33,546 bases of DNA from an uncultured Chelatococcus sp. (GTDB lineage Bacteria > Pseudomonadota > Alphaproteobacteria > Rhizobiales > Beijerinckiaceae). Where the stretch lies: positions 1-33,546 of the forward strand of contig CALMIK010000044.1 in the NCBI GenBank assembly GCA_937863995.1, read 5' to 3'. Position 1 is the first letter of the stretch, and each line of letters begins with the position of its first letter. Below, piece after piece: positions 16,918 through 25,287 of this stretch. The notes below the pieces were generated by a model. It ran no database searches. It worked only from the letters and a program-made list of their open reading frames with translations, and was not told the DNA's origin. A program made the position numbers and the translations under genes.

Positions 16918-18855
16918 TCAGGAAATATTGCGGGCAATAGATGAGATTATTTCGGACAGACGTGACAGCGCGCCGGTGCCGGACTCGAAATAACGCGTCT
17001 TTTCTTTCTCAGCCGCGCTGATGTCGTTCATCTGGATCTGGGATTGCTGGTTGATCAGGGTGACCGTATCGGCAAGGCGCGTTCCGAACGCCGACCAAGC
17101 CGATGAACTCAAACGCAAATATTCACCGAAATCCCCTGCGTCATTGCTGTAATAATCGTAGAACATGTCCACTTTTGGCCGCCCCAGATCACGAATTTTC
17201 TCGATCGGATGCCCGACAGCGGTAACAAGCTGAGTACTTCCAGATATGCCTTGAAATCTCTTGTATCTTTCAAATCCGCCGTAATCTTCTCGATGCACCG
17301 CAAACATGCTGGTGATGCCGAACAGCCTGAAGAGCTCATCCGGATTGTTCTGGTTAACTGCATAGACGTCGCGCTGATAGGATCCGTCACCACTTCCTTT
17401 GCCGAGGTAGTCGATCGTGCCGCCGCCTCCGGCCAGTTTGGAAACCGCCTGCTGCATGAAAGCATATGTCTTCAGCAATTCGTTCTGCTGGCGCACCTCC
17501 TCGGACTTGATGTTGATCTCCGCCTCTTTCTCAAGATTGTAGTAAAGCTGGAGTCTGACGATAATGGTCGGCACGTCGAGCATTTTGCCGCCAACAGGGC
17601 TTGCCGTCGTGTTGACGCGCGCCTGATTCAATTCAAGCAGCCGCCTCTCCTGGGCCATGAAGTTCTCGAAGCCGGATTTGACGGCTGCCCCCTCGTCGAG
17701 ACTGATGACGTCACTATACCGGTACATCATGTGGCCCTGATAGTGACCGCCGCCGCCACTATAGACTATATATCCATTCGGCCCCGTCTGTGTCGGAACG
17801 CTCCCGTAAGCATAGGCTACCTCGAAGCGCTTCAGCACCGCAGCGACTTCATCCTGTATCGTCTTCGCGTGATAGATAGACTGATTGGACAGCTTGCTCT
17901 TGATAAGCTCGATCTGGTCGAGGAAAATCTTCCGGTCGGCGACAGAGAAATTCGTCAGCGATGTTCCCGCCGGCACGGTGTAGCCGTTGATGGCATTGAT
18001 TGCGTTCTGGACTTCCACGGGAATAGCGGTCACGAGGCCAAGCTTCGCGCCGAGCCCGTTCGAGCGCGTGAAAACGGGCAGCCCGGCAATCAACTGCTGC
18101 TCCTTCACCGTCAACTTGGCGATGGAGCGATTGTCGAGATTATCGACCGTGATCGGCTTGCCGGTTTGACTGAGGATGATGGTCACGGCGGCGCTGGTGT
18201 CGCCGCTGGCAGCGATGGTCAGCGGGTTGCCGTCCTTCAGCTGGAGGGTCAGCAGGCCCGTCGCCGCGGAGGTCGGGTCGGCGATGCCGTATTGATAGAG
18301 GAGCGCCCGCTGATCCTCGGACGACATCGCGCGGATGAAGTCGAGATCGAATTTGGTTTTTCCATCCGGCATTGATGTCGGCAAGGCGGTCGGTCGCATG
18401 TTGGCAATGGCGGATCCGACACTGACATATTCGACCTGGTTCTGACTCAGATCGGCAAAGCTGGGCTTGCCGGCACGCTTCTGGACAACCGGGGTCCACT
18501 CGTTCTGGTTGCCGGTGCGCTTGAACTCGAACGTCAGCGTGTTGAGGAGGGCGAGAGCGCTTTTCTGTGCCGCCGTCAGGCCCATAATCGCCGCCGCCAT
18601 GTCGAGAGACGAGAAGGTGATGTAGGAAACGTCGCTCGCATTTCCCGACGACGCCATCATGGCCGCAGCCTCGGGTTCCCCGAGCGACATCAACGACATC
18701 GCAGGCTCCTCCAGCACCATGGGCGCGGAGGCGGCGGCAGCCATCGGCACTGGCGCGGCGGATTCCGGAGCTTCCTGCCCCGCCTCGGCCTGAGCCTCTT
18801 CCGGCAACTCCAGCGTGACGACCTGTGAAGGACCCGAGACAGATGAAACAGCCAT
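16918..18855 (-). CDS. Candidate type III needle-tip/hydrophilic translocator (SctA position)
   Basis: A 645-aa cysteine-free protein without a clear homologue that I recognise. The first ~70 residues are rich in Ala, Pro, Glu and Met. A mixed domain (~75-345) follows. Two long helices (~428-475, with KSEEVRQQNELLKTYAFMQQ, and ~575-645, ending ISAAEKEKTRYFES...IISSIARNI) flank a globular part (~480-570). Two helices framing a globular insert is the plan of LcrV/IpaD/EspA tip and filament proteins. It sits between a small gene and an lcrH-like gene, the lcrV position. At 645 aa it is about twice the size of known tip proteins. GGAG precedes ATG 18855. Confidence 0.55.
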   Translation of the reverse strand: MAVSSVSGPSQVVTLELPEEAQAEAGQEAPESAAPVPMAAAASAPMVLEEPAMSLMSLGEPEAAAMMASSGNASDVSYITFSSLDMAAAIMGLTAAQKSALALLNTLTFEFKRTGNQNEWTPVVQKRAGKPSFADLSQNQVEYVSVGSAIANMRPTALPTSMPDGKTKFDLDFIRAMSSEDQRALLYQYGIADPTSAATGLLTLQLKDGNPLTIAASGDTSAAVTIILSQTGKPITVDNLDNRSIAKLTVKEQQLIAGLPVFTRSNGLGAKLGLVTAIPVEVQNAINAINGYTVPAGTSLTNFSVADRKIFLDQIELIKSKLSNQSIYHAKTIQDEVAAVLKRFEVAYAYGSVPTQTGPNGYIVYSGGGGHYQGHMMYRYSDVISLDEGAAVKSGFENFMAQERRLLELNQARVNTTASPVGGKMLDVPTIIVRLQLYYNLEKEAEINIKSEEVRQQNELLKTYAFMQQAVSKLAGGGGTIDYLGKGSGDGSYQRDVYAVNQNNPDELFRLFGITSMFAVHREDYGGFERYKRFQGISGSTQLVTAVGHPIEKIRDLGRPKVDMFYDYYSNDAGDFGEYLRLSSSAWSAFGTRLADTVTLINQQSQIQMNDISAAEKEKTRYFESGTGALSRLSEIISSIARNIS

Positions 18856-19081
18856 GATAGTCTCCGGAATGATTTTCTAAAGAATTTCTACGTTCCGTTG
18901 AAACGCAAAGACGCTTTAATTTTCTGAATTAACGCGTTTTCTTAACGCAAATCGGCATCCATTTTGCTTGAAAACGCTTTGGATCAACTTACGCTCTGTC
19001 CAGATCAGTTATTTGAGCACAAGCTGTGGCAAAATATGGTACTTAGAACACGCGGCCTATCTGGCCGCAGCGCCCGTCAAT
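18856..19081. promoter_or_regulatory. Upstream region of the candidate tip gene, with short repeats
   Basis: A 226-nt gap. It holds AACGCAAA twice (18902 and ~18944), TTAACGC twice 13 nt apart (18929 and 18942), a TTAATT-N5-AATTAA palindrome (18916-18932) and, beside the upstream gene's stop, a 6-bp hairpin GCGGCC/GGCCGC (19052-19068). The region is AT-richer than its flanks and likely contains a promoter for the tip gene. Confidence 0.4.
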
Positions 19082-19510
19082 CTAGAGTCTCAGCCTGATA
19101 CGCCCGGTGGGCAGTGCCTTCTCGGTGTTGGCAGGCCGCACCTCGATGGGCTGAAAGTCCTCGGGGTGCGCCAGGACATGAGCGACCCGGTCGCACAGCC
19201 TGTCGATGTCGGCGACCAGATCCGGCATGTTCCGGGCGTAAAGAAGGTCGGCAAAAATCTCGTTGACGATCGCGTCCTGCCGCAGCGCGGGAACGGCCCA
19301 TATCTGGTGCAGCCGGTCGCCGATGGCGCCCATGAGCTTTTCCCAGTCTTCATGCGACGGCACCTGCGCCGCGCGCGGCGGCGCTCCCGTTTCGGCCATC
19401 GCCGCACCAGCCCGTCCGGGCATGCCGTCGCCGAATGATGCCGCGACCGCTCCCGCCAACCCCTCGGAAAACGTGGCAAGAGCGGATTTGGAAGGAGCTT
19501 GCGTGCTCAT
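19082..19510 (-). CDS. Small protein in the LcrG position of the translocon locus
   Basis: A 142-aa protein that I do not recognise by sequence. Residues ~1-55 are Ala/Gly/Ser-rich and probably flexible. Residues ~58-115 are predicted helical (HEDWEKLMGAIGDRLHQIW, then LVADIDRLCDRVAHVLAHP), and the C-terminus is basic (GRIRLRL). In Yersinia the gene before lcrV is lcrG, a small helical cytosolic protein that binds LcrV and helps gate secretion; position, helicity and the presence of a cysteine (unlike the predicted exported proteins) make an analogous role possible, but this is inference. LcrG is ~95 aa. AGGAGG lies eight nt before ATG 19510. Confidence 0.6.
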   Translation of the reverse strand: MSTQAPSKSALATFSEGLAGAVAASFGDGMPGRAGAAMAETGAPPRAAQVPSHEDWEKLMGAIGDRLHQIWAVPALRQDAIVNEIFADLLYARNMPDLVADIDRLCDRVAHVLAHPEDFQPIEVRPANTEKALPTGRIRLRL

Positions 19511-19826
19511 GCCGGCGATCCTCCTGGTCGGGCGCGGCCTCGCGCCCTTTCGTGTAGCCGTCTCGCGCCGCGATCGTCGCGGCCTGCCGGCGGCATCCCG
19601 AGTACCATGGAGCATACAGAGATGGCGCGCCGCCTCTTGTGCCGAACGTCACAAGAACATCGAACATGCAGAAGCCTCGGTTTACGCTTCGACGGCCAGC
19701 GGCGGCGGCCATGGGTCCGGCGTGCCGTTCGGCACAAGCAGATACAGGACCTCGTGCATAATGGTGCGCATGGACCGCCGACGCCGGTCAGATTGACGCC
19801 AACCATCGATACAGGAGAGCCATGCC
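19511..19826. promoter_or_regulatory. Divergent promoter region of the translocon locus, 316 nt
   Basis: It separates the minus-strand translocon genes from the plus-strand 776-aa gene. It contains a TTGT-N10-ACAA palindrome (19636-19657) and a matching inverted copy of one arm: CTTGTGCCGAACG at 19636-19648 and its exact reverse complement CGTTCGGCACAAG at 19726-19738. No gene is seen in it. It is the natural control point for the locus. Confidence 0.55.
19636..19657. promoter_or_regulatory. TTGT-N10-ACAA palindrome in the divergent promoter region
   Basis: CTTGTG and CACAAG (19636-19641, 19650-19655) flank 8 nt. It closely resembles the site at 16794-16815. It is 126 nt upstream of the 142-aa gene and about 170 nt upstream of the 776-aa gene. 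Confidence 0.4.
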
Positions 19827-22157
19827 ATGTCGACCTTCCCGATTGCCGGTGGCGTATCCTCCCCACTGACGACCCAGAGCGATCAGCTCGATGTCGGCGC
19901 CTTGCCGACGTCCGCCCGCTCGGACGTATCCTCCCTCATCGGACTCGATTTCCTTCAGGTTACGCGCAGTTCGCTCGGCATCAGCGCGCCCGGCGCCTCG
20001 GGCGGCGATGTTTCGGTGCTCGTGGACGAGGTATTGGCCGAAAACGAAAAGCTGCGCCTCAACAGTGAAGGCGTCAGGGGGCAGTCCCTGAGCGCCAGGA
20101 TACGAAGCGTCGTCGGCGCCAGCGCCGCGTCCGTCGCGCACCTGAACGCACTCGAGGCCCAGGTATCAGCGCTTGAGACGAACCGGGACACCCTGCTAAC
20201 GCAGCGCGACGGACTTCAGGAGTCCCTCAACGGAAAGAAGCAGGACCTCAGCGCGCTCGAGATCGAGATCAGCGCCAAACAAAGCTTGATCAGCACGCAG
20301 GAAACGCTGATCCAGCAGATCGGGGCGGCGCTCACCGAGCTCGACGACCCTGAGACGAGCCTCACCGCGAGACAGGCGCTGCAGGAGAAGATCGACACGC
20401 TGGGCACGCGCCTGGCTCAATTGCAGGTTCAGCTCGCCGGACTGGTAGAAATGACCGCGCCCGATGCGCGGCAGTCGCTGCAGGCCATTTCCACCGCAGT
20501 CGGCGGCTTGCTGGCGCAGTTACAGACAAGCCTTGCCGCGCTGGGCAGCGGGGGCGATCCCGCCGTGCGCAAGTCGCTCGAAGCACAGATCGGCGTGCTT
20601 TCCGCCTTGCATCCCGAAGTTCAGGCCTCCCTGGCCGACCTTGAACCCGACGCGGAAGCCGGAGCAGCGCAAACTCTCAACGGTTTCTCCGCCGCCATCA
20701 GCAAGGCCAGCAGCAAGCTCGCGAGCGACATCGACGCGCTCGCGTCTTCACAAGCCGAGGAAACGCCCGAGATACAGGCGGCTGTCGCGGCGCTGCGCGC
20801 CCAGATCAGCGCGCTCGGCATTCTGGGCGCGCAGGTCGACGCGCGCCGGGAGACACTGAGCGGGCGCGGAGAAACGGCGGGGGAAAACGCCGATCCCGGA
20901 GCGGCGGAGGGCTTGCGCCTCATCGCAAGCGTGCTTTTGGGCAGCGTGTCGGCGATCGAAGGTCAAATCGCGGCGTCAGGCCAACGCGAGCACAGCCCCG
21001 AGCGTACCCTGGCGCGGTCCATCGTTTCCCTCAATGAGAGCATCGCCTCGCTTCAGGCGGAACTGGCCTCGCTCGGCGAAGGGCTCGAGGAAGGAGCCTC
21101 GCAGGACCAGATCGACGCCTACTCCAGCGACATCGCCGCCCTGCAGGAGCTGGTGGCAGCGCTTCAGGCACGGAAATCCGCCCTGCCGGACACGTCCGCG
21201 CTATCTACCGCCGAGGCGCTCGCGGCCGAGATCGCAGCCCTGACGAGCGTGGATGCCGACCTGCTCAAACGTGAGGGCGATACATCCCAGTCGGGGCGGG
21301 TCAAAACCATCGTCGACGGTGTATCCGAGCTTTTCGACGCGTCGATCCTGCAACTCGCCCAGGACAACCGGGATCTGGAGAACGGAGCGCTCCTCGCCAT
21401 CCGGGACGCGACGCTGCTGGGCCAAACTTCGGTAGCCAGCGCGCTCGGCAACCTCGTCGTACCGCTCGAAAATCAGATCTACGCCTTCTCGGACAACACG
21501 CAGGCCACTGAAAGGCCCGTGATCGCGGGGCAGATCGATACGCTGACAGCCGAGATCGCCTCGCTGCAATCCCAGTTCGACGACCTCGACCCCACGGACG
21601 ACGCCGCCGCGCGCGCCCTTCTGGAAAGCCAGCTCAATGCGGCGGTCAGCCTGAAAAGCAGCGCCACCACGCAGCTGAACACGCTGAATACCAAACGCGC
21701 ACCGATCAACACGCAAATCACCAGCCTGAACGGCCAGATCGCCTCAGTCGATGCGGCCATCAACCAGGTCAATGCGCAGATCGCTGTCAAGCAGGATGAG
21801 TTCAACAACTACCTGCAGCAAAATCCGCAAATGCTCGCCACCGCAGTGGACGCAGCTCAGGTGCACGGAACCATCCGCTCCGCCGTGTTTTCCGCCGGTC
21901 AGGAAGACAGCATCATCGACGAATTGCTCACCGATCTGCGCAAAGCACAACTCGCCGCGGGCGCCCCGACGATCTGGACGAAGGCGCCGGAGGGCAATGC
22001 TTCGGAATCTCTGGAAGGCGGCGCCAAGCGGACACCGAAGGCGCTGCCCATCCAGTCGCTCGCGCTCAGCGTGGTTGCGGTGCAGGAAGCGCTGGGCCTG
22101 CTCAGGGCGGGAACGCCGGATCAGGCCGATCCCAAGCGCATCAAGCTGTCGATGTAA
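19827..22157 (+). CDS. Helical-repeat protein, candidate type III secreted substrate
   Basis: A 776-aa protein with no family that I recognise. The first ~60 residues are Ser/Gly/Thr-rich without a Sec signal, as in type III substrates. Residues ~100-200 form a coiled coil. From ~170 to ~440 about eight acidic-proline turns (DDPETS, APDARQ, GGDPAV, EPDAEA, ETPEIQ, ADPGAA, HSPERT, GASQDQ) recur every 31-43 residues, each followed by a helix, and a similar turn returns at ~587 (LDPTDD). There is no cysteine and no membrane segment. It is divergent from the translocon genes. It may be an effector, a needle-length ruler-like or a secreted scaffold protein. AGGAGA precedes ATG 19827. Confidence 0.6.
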   Translation: MSTFPIAGGVSSPLTTQSDQLDVGALPTSARSDVSSLIGLDFLQVTRSSLGISAPGASGGDVSVLVDEVLAENEKLRLNSEGVRGQSLSARIRSVVGASAASVAHLNALEAQVSALETNRDTLLTQRDGLQESLNGKKQDLSALEIEISAKQSLISTQETLIQQIGAALTELDDPETSLTARQALQEKIDTLGTRLAQLQVQLAGLVEMTAPDARQSLQAISTAVGGLLAQLQTSLAALGSGGDPAVRKSLEAQIGVLSALHPEVQASLADLEPDAEAGAAQTLNGFSAAISKASSKLASDIDALASSQAEETPEIQAAVAALRAQISALGILGAQVDARRETLSGRGETAGENADPGAAEGLRLIASVLLGSVSAIEGQIAASGQREHSPERTLARSIVSLNESIASLQAELASLGEGLEEGASQDQIDAYSSDIAALQELVAALQARKSALPDTSALSTAEALAAEIAALTSVDADLLKREGDTSQSGRVKTIVDGVSELFDASILQLAQDNRDLENGALLAIRDATLLGQTSVASALGNLVVPLENQIYAFSDNTQATERPVIAGQIDTLTAEIASLQSQFDDLDPTDDAAARALLESQLNAAVSLKSSATTQLNTLNTKRAPINTQITSLNGQIASVDAAINQVNAQIAVKQDEFNNYLQQNPQMLATAVDAAQVHGTIRSAVFSAGQEDSIIDELLTDLRKAQLAAGAPTIWTKAPEGNASESLEGGAKRTPKALPIQSLALSVVAVQEALGLLRAGTPDQADPKRIKLSM

Positions 22158-22164
22158 CTGGGCC

Positions 22165-22203
22165 GAAGCCTGTGGCCCCGGTGCTGCCGGGGCCTGCGGC
22201 TTC
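22165..22203. terminator. Bidirectional terminator-like hairpin between convergent genes
   Basis: An inner perfect 8-bp stem GGCCCCGG/CCGGGGCC (22174-22181, 22187-22194) is extended by GAAGCC/GGCTTC (22165-22170, 22198-22203) across a 3-nt internal loop. It sits between the convergent 776-aa gene and the CopZ-like gene and touches the stop codon of the latter. Confidence 0.6.
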
Positions 22204-22408
22204 ACGGGGATGGGCTTGCCTCGTTCTCGTAGCCCGCGGCCTTCACCGCCTCTGAAATGCGGGTAGCCTCCACCTGCGTGTCGATCGTCACGCGCTTTGA
22301 TGCCAGGTCGATATCGACGCCGGCGGCGGCGTCCACCGTTCTCACGGCTTTTTCAACGGTTGCCGCGCAACCGTCGCAGTTCATTTTGGGCACCTTCAAG
22401 ATCACCAT
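22202..22408 (-). CDS. copZ: CopZ-like copper chaperone (HMA domain)
   Basis: A 68-aa single heavy-metal-associated domain with the metal site MNCDGC near the N-terminus and the ferredoxin-like pattern ending KAAGYE. Such proteins carry Cu(I) in the cytosol and hand it to P1B ATPases. The ATG at 22408 is chosen because it starts the domain directly ([11 protein letters not shown]) and has GGGAG upstream; the longer frame adds a basic, unconserved leader. It is divergent from the copper ATPase gene, with a 179-nt gap between starts that likely holds both promoters. No CueR gene is near and no CueR box could be confirmed. Confidence 0.88.
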   Translation of the reverse strand: MVILKVPKMNCDGCAATVEKAVRTVDAAAGVDIDLASKRVTIDTQVEATRISEAVKAAGYENEASPSP

Positions 22409-22587
22409 GGACCATGCTCCCTTCCCTTGTTCGGCGGCATTGCCTCGGCGCCGATGTGGTGGCGGTCGGGCGGGTTGAAAAGGCCTCGCGCGCATGGCCC
22501 GCTGCGGTGGCGCGTCGCACATGGCTCGCTTTCCGCCTGGGGCCGGACCATATAAGCTGTTCCGACACCTCAAGCGGAAGCGGCACC

Positions 22588-25104
22588 ATGACGGCAGGGA
22601 TTGTTGACGAGCGGCAGGCCGATCGCGAACGGCGGCAGGACATCCGTGTCAGCCTCGCGATCGAGGGAATGAGCTGCGCCTCGTGCGTGTCACGGGTCGA
22701 GAACGCCATCAAGGCCGTACCGGGCATCACACAGGCAAGCGCCAACCTCGCCACCGAGCGGGCGGACGTGACGTTCGGCAACACACCCGATCTTCCCGCC
22801 GTCGTCGCAGCGGTCCGCGCCGCAGGCTATGACGTGCGCGAACACACGCAGGAATTCTCGCTGGAGGGCCTGAGCTGCGCCTCGTGCGTGCTACGGGCGG
22901 AGAACGCTATCAAGGCAGTGCCGGGCGTGGTGGGGGCCGCCGTCAACCTCGCCACCTCCCGCGCCAGCGTCACCGTGCTCGACGGCGCCGCATCGGCGCA
23001 GGACATCGAGCGCGCGGTCGCGAGCGCCGGCTACGGGGCGCATGCCGTCGAATCCGGCGACACCGGCGAACGCGAGCAGGAGGCTCGCGCGGCGGAGATC
23101 GCGCAGCTGCGCCGCGACACGATCATCGCCGCCGCCCTCACGCTCCCGGTCTTCGTGCTGGAGATGGGCTCGCACCTCGTCCCGGCACTGCACCACTGGG
23201 TGGTGGGCGCGCTCGGCATCTGGAGCTGGTACGGCCAGTTCGCCCTCACGGCGCTGGTGCTGGCGGGTCCGGGGCGGCGGTTCTTCACCCGGGGCATCCC
23301 AACGCTGCTGCGCGGCGCGCCGGACATGAACGCGCTCGTCGCCGTGGGCGCTGGCGCGGCCTTCGCCTATTCCACGGTGGCGACCTTCGCCCCCGCGCTT
23401 CTGCCCGCGGGCACCGAATACGTGTACTACGAAGCGGCCGCCGTCATCGTCACACTCATCCTGCTGGGGCGTTATCTCGAGGCGCGCGCCAAGGGCCGCA
23501 CGGGCGAGGCCATCCGCAAGCTCGTCGGCCTGCAGCCGCGCCACGCCACGGTGCTGCGCGACGGCCGCACGGAAGAGATCGCCATCGACGCCGTTCGCCC
23601 CGGCGACATCGTCGTCGTCCGGCCGGGCGAGAAAGTGGCCGTCGACGGCGAGGTGGTCGAGGGCGCGTCCTACGTGGACGAATCGATGATCACCGGCGAG
23701 CCCATTCCCGTGGCAAAGGAAGCGGGAGCGCATGTCGTGGGCGGCACGGTGAACACGGCGGGATCGTTCAGCTTCCGCGCCACGGCCGTCGGGGCGGAAA
23801 CGCTGCTGGCGCAGATCATCCGCATGGTCGAGACGGCGCAAGGGTCGAAACTGCCGATACAGGCGCTGGTCGACCGCATCACCGCCCGCTTCGTGCCCGC
23901 GGTGTTCGCGGTCGCCGCTGTGACGTTTGCGGTGTGGCTCGCGCTGGGGCCGGAGCCGTCGCTCGGCTTCGCGCTGGTCAACGCGGTGGCGGTGCTGATC
24001 ATCGCCTGCCCCTGCGCCATGGGCCTCGCCACGCCCACCTCCGTCATGGTTGGCACGGGCCGGGCGGCGGAGCTCGGCGTGCTGTTCCGCAAGGGCGAGG
24101 CGCTGCAGTCGCTGCGCGACACCACCATCATCGCCGTCGACAAAACAGGCACGCTCACCGAAGGCAAGCCGCAACTGACCGACTTCACCACCGCCGCCGG
24201 TTTCGAGGCCGACACGGTGCTGGCGCTGGTCGCGGCGGTGGAGGGCCGCTCCGAACACCCGACCGCGCGCGCCATCACTGAAGAGGCGCAACGACGCGCC
24301 ATCGCCGTGCCGGACGTCGACGGGTTCGAGGCCGTGCCCGGCTTCGGCGTCGCCGGACGGATCGGCGGCAAGCGCGTTATCGTGGGGGCGGACAGGTTCC
24401 TGGCGCGCGAGGGCGTCGATGCTGCGCCCTTCGCGGCGGAGGCCGCGCGGCTCGGCGAGGAAGGCAAGTCGCCGGTCTATGCCGCCATCGACGGCCAGCT
24501 CGCCGCAATCGTGGCAGTGGCCGATCCGATCAAGCCGACGACCCCCGCCGCCATCGACGCCTTGCATGCGCTGGGCCTGAAGGTGGCCATGGTGAGCGGC
24601 GACAACCGCCGCACCGCGACCGCCATCGCCAGGCGGCTCGGCATCGACGAGGTCGAGGCCGAGGTGCTGCCGGACGGCAAGGTCGAGGTGGTGCGCCGCC
24701 TGTCGGCGGGCGGCGCGAAACTCGCGTTCGTCGGCGACGGCATCAACGACGCCCCGGCGCTGGCGGCCGCCGATGTCGGCATCGCGGTCGGCAACGGCAC
24801 CGACATTGCCATCGAGAGCGCCGATGTGGTGTTGATGTCGGGCGACCTGCGCGGAGTGGTCAACGCGATCGCGGTGTCGCGGGCGACGATGCGCAACATC
24901 GGCCAGAACCTGTTCTGGGCCTTCGCCTACAACACGGCGCTCATCCCGGTGGCGGCGGGCGCGCTTTACCCGCTGAACGGCACGTTGCTGTCGCCGGTGC
25001 TGGCGGCGGGCGCGATGGCGCTGTCCAGCGTGTTCGTCGTCTCCAACGCGCTCAGGCTGCGGCGCTTCCGCAGCCCGCTGGAGGTCGAGCGGCAGGAGCT
25101 TTAA
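22588..25104 (+). CDS. copA: Copper-exporting P1B-type ATPase (CopA)
   Basis: An 838-aa Cu(I) efflux ATPase of the inner membrane. It has two N-terminal metal-binding domains, each with GMSCASC or GLSCASC (Cys30/Cys33 and Cys97/Cys100), eight transmembrane helices, the actuator motif (MITGEPIPV), the intramembrane CPC site (Cys474-Pro-Cys476), the phosphorylated DKTGT (Asp518), the HP motif (SEHPTA) and the hinge [10 protein letters not shown]. All catalytic motifs are intact. The ATG at 22588 is chosen because it directly precedes the first metal-binding domain and follows GGAAG; the frame is open for a further 97 codons upstream but encodes a basic, unconserved leader. It is convergent with the cyd cluster. 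Confidence 0.96.
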   Translation: MTAGIVDERQADRERRQDIRVSLAIEGMSCASCVSRVENAIKAVPGITQASANLATERADVTFGNTPDLPAVVAAVRAAGYDVREHTQEFSLEGLSCASCVLRAENAIKAVPGVVGAAVNLATSRASVTVLDGAASAQDIERAVASAGYGAHAVESGDTGEREQEARAAEIAQLRRDTIIAAALTLPVFVLEMGSHLVPALHHWVVGALGIWSWYGQFALTALVLAGPGRRFFTRGIPTLLRGAPDMNALVAVGAGAAFAYSTVATFAPALLPAGTEYVYYEAAAVIVTLILLGRYLEARAKGRTGEAIRKLVGLQPRHATVLRDGRTEEIAIDAVRPGDIVVVRPGEKVAVDGEVVEGASYVDESMITGEPIPVAKEAGAHVVGGTVNTAGSFSFRATAVGAETLLAQIIRMVETAQGSKLPIQALVDRITARFVPAVFAVAAVTFAVWLALGPEPSLGFALVNAVAVLIIACPCAMGLATPTSVMVGTGRAAELGVLFRKGEALQSLRDTTIIAVDKTGTLTEGKPQLTDFTTAAGFEADTVLALVAAVEGRSEHPTARAITEEAQRRAIAVPDVDGFEAVPGFGVAGRIGGKRVIVGADRFLAREGVDAAPFAAEAARLGEEGKSPVYAAIDGQLAAIVAVADPIKPTTPAAIDALHALGLKVAMVSGDNRRTATAIARRLGIDEVEAEVLPDGKVEVVRRLSAGGAKLAFVGDGINDAPALAAADVGIAVGNGTDIAIESADVVLMSGDLRGVVNAIAVSRATMRNIGQNLFWAFAYNTALIPVAAGALYPLNGTLLSPVLAAGAMALSSVFVVSNALRLRRFRSPLEVERQEL

Positions 25105-25128
25105 GCGCCCGCGCGCTTACGCGCCGCC

Positions 25129-25260
25129 TTATGCCGCCTTGCGGCCGCCCTGCGCTTGCTTGCGCTTGGCCTCGTCGTCCATCAGCTCGTACCACATCGC
25201 GTTGAGCACCGCGAAAGCGGCGGCGAGGGGCAGTCCGAGCGCCCAGGCAAAGTACCACAT
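25129..25260 (-). CDS. cydX: Cytochrome bd oxidase small subunit CydX
   Basis: A 43-aa single-span membrane protein, too short for many gene callers. It begins MWYFAWALGLPLAAAFAVLN and continues AMWYE, which is the CydX signature. CydX sits at the CydA interface, stabilises the oxidase and supports haem d insertion. AAGGAGA lies a few nt before ATG 25260. It is the last gene of the cyd cluster, 27 nt after cydB, and ends 24 nt before the convergent copA stop. Confidence 0.93.
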   Translation of the reverse strand: MWYFAWALGLPLAAAFAVLNAMWYELMDDEAKRKQAQGGRKAA

Positions 25261-25287
25261 AATGGAGTCTCCTTATCGCTTGCCGAT

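Noticed and set aside
12435..22160. Rhizobial tts boxes or HrpL boxes before translocon genes
   Set aside because: Looked for in the intergenic gaps by eye and not found.
22409..22587. CueR-type operator between copZ and copA
   Set aside because: No convincing dyad with a 19-20-nt spaced promoter could be read; not called.
22891..24567. A 558-codon open frame antisense to copA
   Set aside because: copA is unmistakable on the plus strand; the antisense product is a low-complexity His/Arg/Gly-rich shadow caused by high GC at third codon positions.
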